From positions 1 to 25,902 of the forward strand of contig JAGLYB010000032.1 in the NCBI GenBank assembly GCA_023132545.1: a stretch of 25,902 nt of DNA. The letters are read 5' to 3'. This DNA is from Candidatus Bipolaricaulota bacterium. Its GTDB lineage: Bacteria > Bipolaricaulota > Bipolaricaulia > UBA7950 > UBA9294. A model generated the notes under the pieces. That model worked only from the letters and a program-made list of their open reading frames with translations. It was not told where the DNA came from and did not search any database. The position numbers and the translations under genes were made by a program. Of the stretch, positions 1 to 7,952 are shown one piece after another (position 1 is the stretch's first letter; each line of letters opens with the position of its first letter).

Positions 1-443
1 ACTGCCAAAGGCTCGATCAGTGCACCGGTTTCAAAGTCCATGCCATCAGGAAGTGGGAACAAATAGCGGGCGGGGACAATGATGAATTCCGCAAGGCATC
101 CATCCATTGTGACCCCCAGCCCTCTGCTGTTCGGACAGATGTTGTCGCGTTCCTCGTTGCAGCGGGAACAAACGCCGCATCCGAAATTCGGGCGCACGGT
201 TACGCGGGTTCCGACTGACCAGTCCTTAACATCGGAACCGATCGCATCGATCACTCCCGCACACTCATGTCCGAGAACAAACGGATACCCGTTGTTTCTC
301 CGCCCAGAGTAGAACTCCATGTCCGTCCCACAGATACCGACAACGTACACGGCAATCCGAACCTCACCCGGCCCAGGTTCGGGCAGCAGGCGGTTGGTCA
401 GGGTCAATCTCTCCGGAGCAACAAGTTGCGCGACTCTCATCAT
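1..443 (-). CDS. Zinc-dependent medium-chain alcohol dehydrogenase, partial (3' end outside window)
   Basis: The 147 visible residues are the N-terminal GroES-like half of a medium-chain dehydrogenase that interconverts alcohols and aldehydes or ketones with NAD(P). The catalytic zinc ligands are visible as Cys38 in VGICGTD and the GHE pair His59-Glu60. The structural zinc site is Cys89, Cys92, Cys95 and Cys103. The Rossmann domain lies beyond base 1. The start is an ATG-ATG pair 3 bases after the stop of the upstream TIM-barrel gene, so it is the last visible gene of the long minus-strand operon. An alcohol/polyol dehydrogenase next to an aldehyde:ferredoxin oxidoreductase suggests alcohol-aldehyde-acid interconversion in the same pathway (inference). 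The substrate cannot be told from this half. Threonine/sorbitol dehydrogenase-like members are the nearest general type. Confidence 0.93.
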   Translation of the reverse strand, partial: MMRVAQLVAPERLTLTNRLLPEPGPGEVRIAVYVVGICGTDMEFYSGRRNNGYPFVLGHECAGVIDAIGSDVKDWSVGTRVTVRPNFGCGVCSRCNEERDNICPNSRGLGVTMDGCLAEFIIVPARYLFPLPDGMDFETGALIEPLA

Positions 444-446
444 GAT

Positions 447-1358
447 CTAGACAGGTATTGCCGCGTCGTCCGGCCCGGGGCCACTCTGCTTAGCTTCCGG
501 CAGATATTTGTGGACCATCTCAACGACAATGCTGGCCTGTTCTGCCATGGCGCGTCCTTCAGCAGCAGTGGTCCGAATGCCATGCCCGGAAACTGCCGAG
601 TTCCCGGTCTTGAGATAGACAGGGGATGCGACTCGAACCATCTCCGGTGCTTCGTAGCTACGGATAAATCCACCGGATGCCGGCGGATTGTCGGTGTGGA
701 GGTCAAGTGGTACATCCACTGCGCAGCGAAGGGCAGCCAGCATCGGAAGCTGGAGATCTCGAACCGGGTTGATCGTGTGCGCGCCCATGCTTTCAAGCAC
801 CTTGAACGCCGCCGGGTTGGCGTGGCCGCAATGTGCCGAGACCTTGTACTGGAGATCGGCTGGGAGTTCGCCGGCCTTTCGCATCTCGACCAGAACCCAC
901 AGCAGACCCTCATCGTAAACCAGGATTCCTCGGCAGCCAACGGACACGGCACGTTTGACGTCTTCGACGGCCCGGACGACCTGCTCCATCCCACGAAGCC
1001 GGTAGGCAATCCGTACTCCCTGGGGCGTCTGTACCGTTGCCCCTGTGTCATAGGGGGCTCGTGGCCCAACCGACAGGTTGACCGCCACACCCCGCTCCTT
1101 GGCTAGGGTACAGTAGTCGCGTAATTCACTGAGCGTATGACGGAAGATACCGTAGGTTTCGTCGATGCGGTTGATTGTGATGCCCAACTCCGTGGCCCGG
1201 TCAATCAATGCCTCGAATGCCTCGAACGAGTTGATCGTCGGCACTTCAATTCGGAAGTGCGCTCCATCAGGGAATGTTTTCTCTGACGTCGTCAACTCGT
1301 ATAGATCACCCTTGGGGAGACCCAGTTTCTCTAGACTCTTCCTCGTCTCATCGAACAT
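447..1358 (-). CDS. TIM-barrel protein, possibly peptidase U32-like, function unknown
   Basis: A 303-residue soluble protein. I chose the ATG at 1358 because AAGGAGG lies 8 bases upstream; a TTG 18 bases earlier sits inside that ribosome binding site. Alternating beta/alpha segments fit a TIM barrel. Conspicuous conserved-looking motifs are RIDETYGIF (about 64-72), LSVGPRAPYDTGATV (about 90-104), RGILVYDEGLLWVL (about 138-151), KVSAHCGHANP (about 167-177), DLHTDNPPASGGFIR (about 213-227) and KTGNSAVSGHG (about 242-252). The His, Asp, Glu and Cys residues in these are plausible metal or substrate ligands. It resembles proteins that databases label loosely as U32 peptidase-like. Nothing visible proves protease activity, and in this operon a lyase, isomerase or aldolase role is at least as likely (inference). 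It sits between a cupin and an alcohol dehydrogenase. Confidence 0.8.
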   Translation of the reverse strand: MFDETRKSLEKLGLPKGDLYELTTSEKTFPDGAHFRIEVPTINSFEAFEALIDRATELGITINRIDETYGIFRHTLSELRDYCTLAKERGVAVNLSVGPRAPYDTGATVQTPQGVRIAYRLRGMEQVVRAVEDVKRAVSVGCRGILVYDEGLLWVLVEMRKAGELPADLQYKVSAHCGHANPAAFKVLESMGAHTINPVRDLQLPMLAALRCAVDVPLDLHTDNPPASGGFIRSYEAPEMVRVASPVYLKTGNSAVSGHGIRTTAAEGRAMAEQASIVVEMVHKYLPEAKQSGPGPDDAAIPV

Positions 1359-1377
1359 AGTTCGATCCTCCTTCAAG

Positions 1378-1743
1378 TTATGCGTTATTTGGTTTTCGAT
1401 GTTGCTGAAGCGGCGGAGAATAGACCCACACCAGCTTCAGATCCTCATTTCCTGTATTCACAATCGAGTGCTTGACCCCTGGAGGCATGTAGATCGCCGT
1501 TCCAGCGACCAGATCCTGCTCACCCTCTTCGGTGATTAGGCGACCTTGGCCACTGACGATATACATCCCCTCTTCGGATTCATCGTGCGCGTGTTCAGGG
1601 ATCCGGCTTCCGACCTCGGTGACGTTCTGTCCCATGGAAAAGCCTTTGATCCCGACACTCATCTCCGAAAGCAAAAGCTTGGAGACCCGATTAGGTACCT
1701 TCTTGACGCCCTTGACATCGGCTGCGTCAACGACATATTTCAT
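1378..1743 (-). CDS. Small cupin-domain protein (third cupin of the operon)
   Basis: A single-domain cupin of 121 residues. Metal ligands of cupin motif 1 are visible as His51, His53 and Glu57 (HAHDESEEGMYIVSG), and motif 2 ends with His92 in PPGVKHSIVN. This is the classical His-x-His-x3-Glu plus distal His set for a mononuclear metal. GGAAGGAG sits before the ATG. It is not closely similar to the tandem cupins at 9544-10401, which have Gln instead of the motif Glu. Small cupins act as dioxygenases, isomerases, epimerases or binding proteins. The anaerobic neighbours make isomerase/epimerase or substrate binding more likely than oxygenase (inference). It lies 48 bases after the aldehyde oxidoreductase gene, and its stop is 19 bases before the next start. 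Confidence 0.9.
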   Translation of the reverse strand: MKYVVDAADVKGVKKVPNRVSKLLLSEMSVGIKGFSMGQNVTEVGSRIPEHAHDESEEGMYIVSGQGRLITEEGEQDLVAGTAIYMPPGVKHSIVNTGNEDLKLVWVYSPPLQQHRKPNNA

Positions 1744-1791
1744 ACGTGCTCCTTCCTACTTTGCTGCCCCAAAAATCCGGGGCGCAAACAG

Positions 1792-3522
1792 CTAGAACTT
1801 CTTTCGATTGGGTTCGATTTCCCATATGGACTGCATAGCATCTGCACTGATGTCGTACACCACGTTGTGCGGTGGTAGAGGCTCGACGCGCATGAACTCC
1901 GGCACATCGGCCAGCCGGTCTGAGACTCCGGCGGCTACGTTGAACGCGCGCTCTGTCTCCAACGTTGCGGCTGCTTCGTTCGCGATATCGGCAAATGAGA
2001 CGTTCGTGCCGAAACAGCTGTTCACCAACTCTGCAAGTAACTCTGCGTCTTCGACAAGCGGTCCACGCGCAAACAGGCAGAGTCCCGACATATCCAGGAT
2101 CATGGAGCGAATTTGTAGGGCTCTCGAGTTCTCGAGTTGCCCTTCAGCGGAAAGTGGATCGAGTGATCGGGCCGTACCGAATGCATTCCCGGCGGTATGA
2201 TCCGCACCCATCGGAGACGTCGCATACGTAACACCGTTTCCTTTGAGTGCCCGAGGATCGTACCCAGGAATTCCTTGCCCCTTGACTGTCGGCACACGGC
2301 GAACGCCGAGAGCCTGACCGGTAAACGCCGCTCCCTGACCAAGAATTCGTCCCAGGGGTGTCGCTTGTTCGATCTGTCGAAGAAGATCCGCGGCTGCCTC
2401 AACGTCGCCAAACTGGGCTAATCCGGCTTCCATAGCCACGCCAAGTGCACAGCCCATTTCGATTGCATCCAACCCTATGTCGTTGCACAGAGCATTGAGT
2501 TCGGCAATCCCATCCAGCGTGCCAATCCCGCAGTTCGACCCCAGAAGTGCGATGTTCTCGTACTGCAGCGAGGCTACCTTGCGGTGCCCGCCTTCGTCGG
2601 GGAAGACGTTGGAACAGCGGATCACACACCCAGCCATGCACGGCGTTCCAGATCGTCCGTCTCCGCCGCGGGCTGCAATGGTGTCCGCCAAGCACTTGCC
2701 AGTGATTCCATCGATCCCGTCAAACGATCCACTGCTGAAGTTGAGGGTAGGCAGTAGACCCAACTCATTGGATGTCGCAACGATTCCCGCAGTTCCGAAC
2801 TTCCGCCGCCCTTCGATTTTCGGGCTGGCCAGGATTAGTTCGGTGAAGCGGCGGGATGCCTTCTTAAGACAATCGGCATCCGCGCCGGCCTGCGGCGGCG
2901 CTCCCTCATCGTCGATCACGATTGCTTTGATCCCCTTTGATCCCATCACGGCACCGAGACCTCCACGTCCCGCATACCGGATCTGCACGCCAGTGACATC
3001 CGTTGTCGCAATGCCGGAGGCCGTCATGCGTAACTCCCCCGCCGGACCAATCACCAGAAAGCCACATCGCTCGCCGAACTGTTCGCGAAGTATCCCCAAC
3101 GTCTCGCGAACCGAAAGTCGATCCAACGTCAGATCGTCAACCCACGTTGCACCGTTTCGATCAATTCGAAGAACCCGCGAAGCCGGATCATCCGGTGCAT
3201 CTTCGATAATCAATGCTCGGACCCCGGCACGAGCCAGCGTCTGCCCGGCCTCTCCCCCAACGTTCGATTCCTTGATGCCACCGGTGAGCGGACTCTTCCC
3301 CCCAATAGACAGTCGACCACTCGTCGGAATCATTGTTCCACCAAGCCATCCTGGTGCAAAGATTAACTTGTTTCCACGTCCAAGCGGCTCGCACGTAGGA
3401 TCCACTTCGCGGGCCAAGATATTGGCGATTAACTGACGACCTCCCCACAGCGACATCTCGTCTGAAACGGGCGTCTGTTCAATTGCGCACGTTCGCGCGT
3501 TGACTCTCACAACTCGTTGCAT
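1792..3522 (-). CDS. Aldehyde:ferredoxin oxidoreductase family (tungsten enzyme)
   Basis: At 576 residues it has the usual length for the AOR family, which oxidises aldehydes to acids (or the reverse) with a tungstopterin and one 4Fe-4S cluster, exchanging electrons with ferredoxin. The N-terminal pterin-binding domain is clear: WGGRQLIANIL, then PTSGRLSIGGKSPLTGGIKESNVGG (67-90) and RYAGRGGLGAVMGSKGIKAI (182-201). The cluster cysteines appear to be Cys295, Cys299 and Cys303 plus the distal Cys482 in LDMSGLCLF. The first spacing is Cys-x3-Cys-x3-Cys rather than the Cys-x2-Cys-x3-Cys of the best-studied archaeal enzymes, which suggests a distinct subfamily. GAGGAGG precedes the ATG, overlapping the stop of the upstream reductase gene. 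No tungstate transporter or pterin biosynthesis genes are in the window. Substrate unknown. Confidence 0.95.
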   Translation of the reverse strand: MQRVVRVNARTCAIEQTPVSDEMSLWGGRQLIANILAREVDPTCEPLGRGNKLIFAPGWLGGTMIPTSGRLSIGGKSPLTGGIKESNVGGEAGQTLARAGVRALIIEDAPDDPASRVLRIDRNGATWVDDLTLDRLSVRETLGILREQFGERCGFLVIGPAGELRMTASGIATTDVTGVQIRYAGRGGLGAVMGSKGIKAIVIDDEGAPPQAGADADCLKKASRRFTELILASPKIEGRRKFGTAGIVATSNELGLLPTLNFSSGSFDGIDGITGKCLADTIAARGGDGRSGTPCMAGCVIRCSNVFPDEGGHRKVASLQYENIALLGSNCGIGTLDGIAELNALCNDIGLDAIEMGCALGVAMEAGLAQFGDVEAAADLLRQIEQATPLGRILGQGAAFTGQALGVRRVPTVKGQGIPGYDPRALKGNGVTYATSPMGADHTAGNAFGTARSLDPLSAEGQLENSRALQIRSMILDMSGLCLFARGPLVEDAELLAELVNSCFGTNVSFADIANEAAATLETERAFNVAAGVSDRLADVPEFMRVEPLPPHNVVYDISADAMQSIWEIEPNRKKF

Positions 3523-3531
3523 CGATCCTCC

Positions 3532-5484
3532 TCAACCGTCCGTTCCGTCTTCTGTTCGCATCACTGCGCGCCATGCGGCACGCCAGCCTTCATACACCGC
3601 TTCCTGGATTCCCCGCGGGTCACGTGCATCACCCACAACAAACACGGGGAACGGGTCGTCCCTTAGCTCATTCGCTACTGTAAGATTCGATTCGGCTCCA
3701 ATGGCCACCACCACTCGGGTGGCCGGAAGTTCACTCTGTCGGCCGTCCTTCTCGATGAGTACAGTGTCGGATCGGATTTCGATTACACGAACATCGGTAC
3801 GAATTTCGACGTGTCCCTCTTCCAGATGCCGCAAGAGCGCCGCGAGAGAGATTGGCTCGCAGTCCCGTCCCACGTCATTTAGCAATTCGAGAACAGTGAC
3901 CTTGCCACCTCGTTCTGCACAGTAGGATGCGGTCTCGCAGCCGACCAATCCTCCACCAATCACCACGACCGTTTCTCCGGAGACTGAGTCGCAAGAGGCC
4001 AAAGCACGCTCAACCGTCCACACGTGTTTCTGTGAGATGCCGGCTACGGAGAGATGTTTTTGAATTCCTCCGATTGCCAGAATGACTGCATCCGGATGCA
4101 GTTCGCGGATGGTCTCCACCCTGACGTCGATTCCTGTTTTGATCTCTACACTTGCCGGAAGTGACTGGATCATGTCGTCAAGCAACCAGTCGATCTTTTC
4201 CTTGTGCGGCGGAACCTTGGCGTAGCGAAGCTGTCCCCCAAGTTCGGCTTCGCGTTCGAGCAAGACAACCTGCGCTCCAGCGATGGCCGCTGTTGCCGCG
4301 GCCTGCAATCCGCCTGGCCCAGCGCCAACCACAATGACTCGTCTCTCACTGCAGGGTTCGGGGTGTGCTTCCCCCTCGAATCCGACCTCGGGATTGACCG
4401 AACAGCAGATCGGCAGATCGTCAAAAACGCGTCGTTGAACACATCGATTACACGAAATGCAACGGTGGATTGTTGGAGCTTTGTCTGCGGCCGCCTTATT
4501 TGGCCATTGCGGATCAGCAATAAGGCCGCGCCCGATGGCCACGAAGTCCGCTGCCTCTTCAGCCAGCGTATGCTCCACGGTCTCAGGGTTCCGAAAAACA
4601 CCGACTGTAACAACCGGAATGTCCACTGCAGCCTTGATCGTCGCCGCAAGATACGCTCGCCAAGCCTCGGGATAGACCATCGGCTCAAGCTGTTTCTCAG
4701 GATTCGCCGCTGTAGCAGCCGAGATATGCAACGCGTCGATACCGGAGTCAACCAGGGCATGGCACAGCTCAACCGATTCGTCAAGAGCCCTGCCTTCAGG
4801 AAGAAACTCGTCCCCACTTAAACGGAATAACAGTGGATAGTCGCAGCCCACAGTTTGCCTCACTCTTCGTACTACATCGAGGGCAAACCGCCAGCGTTTC
4901 TCCTGAGTCCCTCCGAACGCATCGGTCCGCTGATTTGTAATCGGAGACAGGAACTGTGCAATCAGATATCCGTGTGCCCCATGGATTTCGACGGCATCGA
5001 ATCCAGCTCGCTTGGCCCGCACGGCGGCTCGCGCATAGCAGTCGATGAGACCCTCGATCTCGAATACCTCAAGCGGCACAGGGGGTAGAGCGTTCGCAGT
5101 CCATCCCACATCCGACGGTGCAACTGCGGGCACGCCGGTCCTCTGCGGTTTTGCTACAGCCCCAGCGTGGTTAATCTGAATTGCTACCGCGGCACCGCGC
5201 TCCCGCACAGCCCGCGTCAGCTCGAACAGTCCAGGCACATACCGGTCATGATTGATCCGTAATTGGACGGCTCCGTTGCCTCCTACCGGTTCATCAATTG
5301 ACGCGTTCTCGATGATGATCAATCCAGCCCCGCCTTGGGCACGCGCTGCGTAGTAAGCGATCATTTGAGGCGTAGGTTCACCATGAGCTGACGCGAAGTT
5401 GGTTGCCATCGCCGGCATGACAATGCGGTTTCGTACTTGCAGAGATCCGATGTTGCCCTGCCGGAACATCCGCTTGTCTGACAT
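3532..5484 (-). CDS. FMN/FAD 4Fe-4S enoate reductase (old yellow enzyme / 2,4-dienoyl-CoA reductase type)
   Basis: A 650-residue three-module reductase of the FadH/BaiCD type that reduces activated C=C bonds with NAD(P)H. The N-terminal TIM barrel (about 1-340) binds FMN and carries HGAHGYLIAQFLSP with the expected Tyr. A cysteine cluster CxxCxxC-x11-C (CISCNRC...CC) for 4Fe-4S follows near 345-365. The C-terminal half has a FAD fold (VVGAGPGGLQAAA) and a nested NAD(P) fold (VVVIGGGLVGCE), and ends with VFVVGDARDPRGIQEAV. I placed the start at ATG 5484, 13 bases after the livF-like stop, because translation from there begins directly with the barrel (MSDKRMFRQGNIGSLQVRNR); an in-frame TTG 24 bases upstream overlaps livF. 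The substrate is unknown. An enoate or dienoate produced by the Aro-like enzymes of the operon is an attractive idea (inference). Confidence 0.93.
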   Translation of the reverse strand: MSDKRMFRQGNIGSLQVRNRIVMPAMATNFASAHGEPTPQMIAYYAARAQGGAGLIIIENASIDEPVGGNGAVQLRINHDRYVPGLFELTRAVRERGAAVAIQINHAGAVAKPQRTGVPAVAPSDVGWTANALPPVPLEVFEIEGLIDCYARAAVRAKRAGFDAVEIHGAHGYLIAQFLSPITNQRTDAFGGTQEKRWRFALDVVRRVRQTVGCDYPLLFRLSGDEFLPEGRALDESVELCHALVDSGIDALHISAATAANPEKQLEPMVYPEAWRAYLAATIKAAVDIPVVTVGVFRNPETVEHTLAEEAADFVAIGRGLIADPQWPNKAAADKAPTIHRCISCNRCVQRRVFDDLPICCSVNPEVGFEGEAHPEPCSERRVIVVGAGPGGLQAAATAAIAGAQVVLLEREAELGGQLRYAKVPPHKEKIDWLLDDMIQSLPASVEIKTGIDVRVETIRELHPDAVILAIGGIQKHLSVAGISQKHVWTVERALASCDSVSGETVVVIGGGLVGCETASYCAERGGKVTVLELLNDVGRDCEPISLAALLRHLEEGHVEIRTDVRVIEIRSDTVLIEKDGRQSELPATRVVVAIGAESNLTVANELRDDPFPVFVVGDARDPRGIQEAVYEGWRAAWRAVMRTEDGTDG

Positions 5485-5497
5485 CGAGGAAGGCTCT

Positions 5498-6211
5498 CTA
5501 CCCACCAAGGTAGAGGCGCTTCACCTCCTCGTTGTTGCGAATCTCTTCAGCAGGCCCCTCGTACTTGTTGCAGCCCGTCTCTAACACATAGGCATAATCC
5601 GACATCTTGAGACTTCGATCGGCGTTCTGCTCGACAATCAACATCGTGCTGCCTGCACTGCGGATTTCCTCAATCTTGTCAAAGACCTCATTCGCCATGA
5701 TTGGCGAGAGCCCCAATGACGGTTCATCAAGGAACATCAGGCGTGGATTGAGCAGCATCGCGCGGCCCATCTCAAGCGTCTGCATCTCACCACCGCTCAA
5801 GCTTCCGCCCTTTTGCTTGCTGCGTTCGCGAAGGAGAGGGAACAGATCGTACACGCGTTCGAGATCCTTCTGGATCCCCTTGCGATCCTTGCGGATGTAC
5901 GCGCCAAGTTCAAGATTCTCTCGCACCGTCATCAGCGGGAACACATGTCGTCCCTGCGGAACAAATGTAATCCCGAGACGAAGCAGCTCTGCCGGCGAAG
6001 GATTGGTCACGTCTTGACCATCGAATGTGACCGTGCCCTCACGCGCAGGCAGCAGTCCGAACAACACGCGGAATATCGTTGACTTCCCCGCACCGTTGGG
6101 ACCGATGATTGAAACCATCGTTCCCTCTTTCACATCAAGCGAGACCCCATTCAGGATGTCGAGTTCCTTGGAGTACCCGGCCACAATGTTTCTTGCCTTC
6201 AGCAATGCCAC
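5498..6211 (-). CDS. livF: ABC transporter ATP-binding protein, LivF type
   Basis: One of the two ATPases of a branched-chain-amino-acid-type (HAAT) importer. Starting at GTG 6211 it has 237 residues, the normal LivF length. GGAGG lies 5 bases upstream, and the GTG is 1 base after the livG-like stop, so the genes are probably translationally coupled. Walker A is GPNGAGKST (37-45). The Q-loop region is FVPQGRHVFPLMTVRENLELG, the signature is SLSGGEMQTLEMGRAM, and Walker B is RLMFLDEPSLGLSP. The LSP after Walker B and the QGR(x)VFP motif are typical of LivF. An upstream in-frame extension exists but reads through livG and is not needed. Its partners are LivG, LivM and LivH directly upstream and the binding protein at 12964-14100. 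Confidence 0.95.
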   Translation of the reverse strand: MALLKARNIVAGYSKELDILNGVSLDVKEGTMVSIIGPNGAGKSTIFRVLFGLLPAREGTVTFDGQDVTNPSPAELLRLGITFVPQGRHVFPLMTVRENLELGAYIRKDRKGIQKDLERVYDLFPLLRERSKQKGGSLSGGEMQTLEMGRAMLLNPRLMFLDEPSLGLSPIMANEVFDKIEEIRSAGSTMLIVEQNADRSLKMSDYAYVLETGCNKYEGPAEEIRNNEEVKRLYLGG

Positions 6212-6212
6212 G

Positions 6213-6953
6213 TTACCCTCCAAAGTAGGCCGCCATGACCTGTTCGTTTTTTTGGATCTCGTCTGGGGATCCTTCCGCAATCTTCTTCCCGTAATCGAGG
6301 ACGACGATACGATGGCACAATCCCATCACCATCCGCATGTTGTGTTCGATCACCAGGAAGCTGCACCCACGATCATTCAGCTCGACCAGACGCTCGCAAA
6401 TCTCCCGACCGAGTGTCGCATTCACACCAGCCATCGGTTCGTCGAGCATGATCAGCTTTGGATCGGACATAAGAACCATGCCCAGATCGAGCAGCTTCTG
6501 CTGCCCATACGAGAGATTCTTCGCCACTTCATTCTTGAGGTGAATGATGTTCAGAAACTCCAGAAGCTCGATCGCCCGGCGTACGTCTTTTGATTCGTCG
6601 ATCTGGAACAACCGGCTGAGGATCGTCCCTTCGCTCTCCTGGATCGCCATAACCATGTTGTCGAGCACTGTCATGCCGGGGAATAGCTGGACAAGCTGAA
6701 ACGTTCGCCCTACCCCAAGACGGTAGATATTGTGCGGCTTCATACGCGTAATCCTCTTGCCCATGAAGAACACATCCCCGCCGGAAGGACGTTGGATTCC
6801 AGTCACACAATCGAACAGTGTCGTCTTGCCGGAACCATTCGGGCCGATCAACCCAAGGATCTCGCCTTCTTTGACCTCGAAATCAACACCGCCGACAGCT
6901 TCCAGCTGGTAGAAACTCTTCTTCAACCCTTTGATCTCTAAAATGTTATTCAT
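6213..6953 (-). CDS. livG: ABC transporter ATP-binding protein, LivG type
   Basis: Second ATPase of the importer, 246 residues, usual length. Walker A is GPNGSGKTT (37-45), preceded by LGLIG. FQLVQLFPGMTVLDNMVMA is the Q-loop and helical part, NLSYGQQKLLDLGMVLM the ABC signature, and LIMLDEPMAGVN Walker B. The MAGVN and the IEHNMRMVMGLC H-loop (LVIEHNM) are hallmarks of LivG-type subunits. The start ATG lies 10 bases after the livM stop with a GAGGATG element upstream. LivG pairs with LivF as a heterodimer beneath LivH and LivM in the inner membrane. The substrate specificity is set by the binding protein and cannot be read from this subunit. Confidence 0.96.
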   Translation of the reverse strand: MNNILEIKGLKKSFYQLEAVGGVDFEVKEGEILGLIGPNGSGKTTLFDCVTGIQRPSGGDVFFMGKRITRMKPHNIYRLGVGRTFQLVQLFPGMTVLDNMVMAIQESEGTILSRLFQIDESKDVRRAIELLEFLNIIHLKNEVAKNLSYGQQKLLDLGMVLMSDPKLIMLDEPMAGVNATLGREICERLVELNDRGCSFLVIEHNMRMVMGLCHRIVVLDYGKKIAEGSPDEIQKNEQVMAAYFGG

Positions 6954-6963
6954 CCCATCATCC

Positions 6964-7950
6964 TCACTTTGTCAGTTGCGGGGGATTCCGTTTCAGAACC
7001 CGCCGGAAGAAGACATCTGACAGCCCCGCCAATCCCGTCGGCCAGAAGATCAGAATCACCAGCGTGATTGCGGAGAAGACGACGAAGTACAACTGCTGCG
7101 CTCCACGAAGGAATTGCGGCAGAAGCATTACAACGATCGCTCCGATAAATGCACCTTCGAACCGCCCAGAGCCGCCAATGATCAGCATGATCAAGAACCA
7201 AAATGACTCATGAACGGGGAATGCTGTCGGATCAATGAATTTCATCAGCGGTGCAAGAAGGCCTCCGGCAACGCCGGCATAGGCGGCTCCAATGGCAAAC
7301 GCCAGCAGTTTGTACGCCAGCAAGCTTACACCGACCATCTCCGCCCTCATGTCATTTTCCCGAATCGCCTTGAATGCTCGTCCCCAGCGCGAGTTCAGAA
7401 TCCACAACATCATGATTGTCAGAACGACGAGGAACCCGGCCACCAGGAAGTAGAAGGCAATATTGGATGACAAGTTGATGCCGAAGAAGCTCGGTCGCGG
7501 GATTCCGGGAAGCCCGGAGAAGCCGCCTGTAATCTCGTGTTCATTGGATAAGAACAGGTAGATGACGGTTCCAAATCCAAGAGTCACCAATGCCAAGTAG
7601 TGATGCTTGACACGTAGCGCTGGAAGCCCGAGGATCAACCCAGCCACAAAGGCAATGGATGCACCCAACGGAAGCGCCAGCCAAAACGAGTACCCGTTCA
7701 GGGTCATCAAGGCAACGGTATAGGCTCCAAGCCCCATGAACGCCGCATGCCCAAGCGAGATCTGTCCCGTGTAGCCGATTGTCAGGTTGAGCCCCATGAT
7801 GGTGATGATGTAGACCCCGATGAGGGTCGCAACGTACATATAGTATGAGTTCCCTCCGAAGATTATGGGGATCAGGCCGATGACGCCAAGGAAGATACCC
7901 CAATGCAGCAGCCGCCAGACGATCGGTTTGTTATTCGATCGATTTGCCAT
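6964..7950 (-). CDS. livM: ABC transporter permease, LivM type
   Basis: A 328-residue polytopic inner-membrane protein. Hydrophobic segments begin at about 17 and recur through about 310. LivM hallmarks are visible: GLNLTIGYTGQISLGHAAFMGLGAYTVA (about 54-81), GLILGLPALRVKHHYLALVTLGFG (about 106-128) and the cytoplasmic-loop ENDMRAEMVGVSLLAYKLLAFAIGAAYAGVAGGL near 200-230. This arrangement is shared by permeases for branched-chain amino acids, urea, aromatic acids and short amides, so only class can be assigned. GGAGGAGCGATAACC precedes the ATG, with the SD embedded in the end of the livH-like gene and a 2-base gap. Confidence 0.96.
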   Translation of the reverse strand: MANRSNNKPIVWRLLHWGIFLGVIGLIPIIFGGNSYYMYVATLIGVYIITIMGLNLTIGYTGQISLGHAAFMGLGAYTVALMTLNGYSFWLALPLGASIAFVAGLILGLPALRVKHHYLALVTLGFGTVIYLFLSNEHEITGGFSGLPGIPRPSFFGINLSSNIAFYFLVAGFLVVLTIMMLWILNSRWGRAFKAIRENDMRAEMVGVSLLAYKLLAFAIGAAYAGVAGGLLAPLMKFIDPTAFPVHESFWFLIMLIIGGSGRFEGAFIGAIVVMLLPQFLRGAQQLYFVVFSAITLVILIFWPTGLAGLSDVFFRRVLKRNPPQLTK

Positions 7951-7952
7951 GG

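Noticed and set aside
267..1106. 279-codon plus-strand open frame opposite the TIM-barrel gene
   Set aside because: No family resemblance, and it overlaps two supported minus-strand genes.
2477..3436. 319-codon plus-strand open frame opposite the AOR gene
   Set aside because: Pro/Ser/Arg-rich composition typical of an antisense shadow. The minus strand carries an unmistakable full-length AOR.
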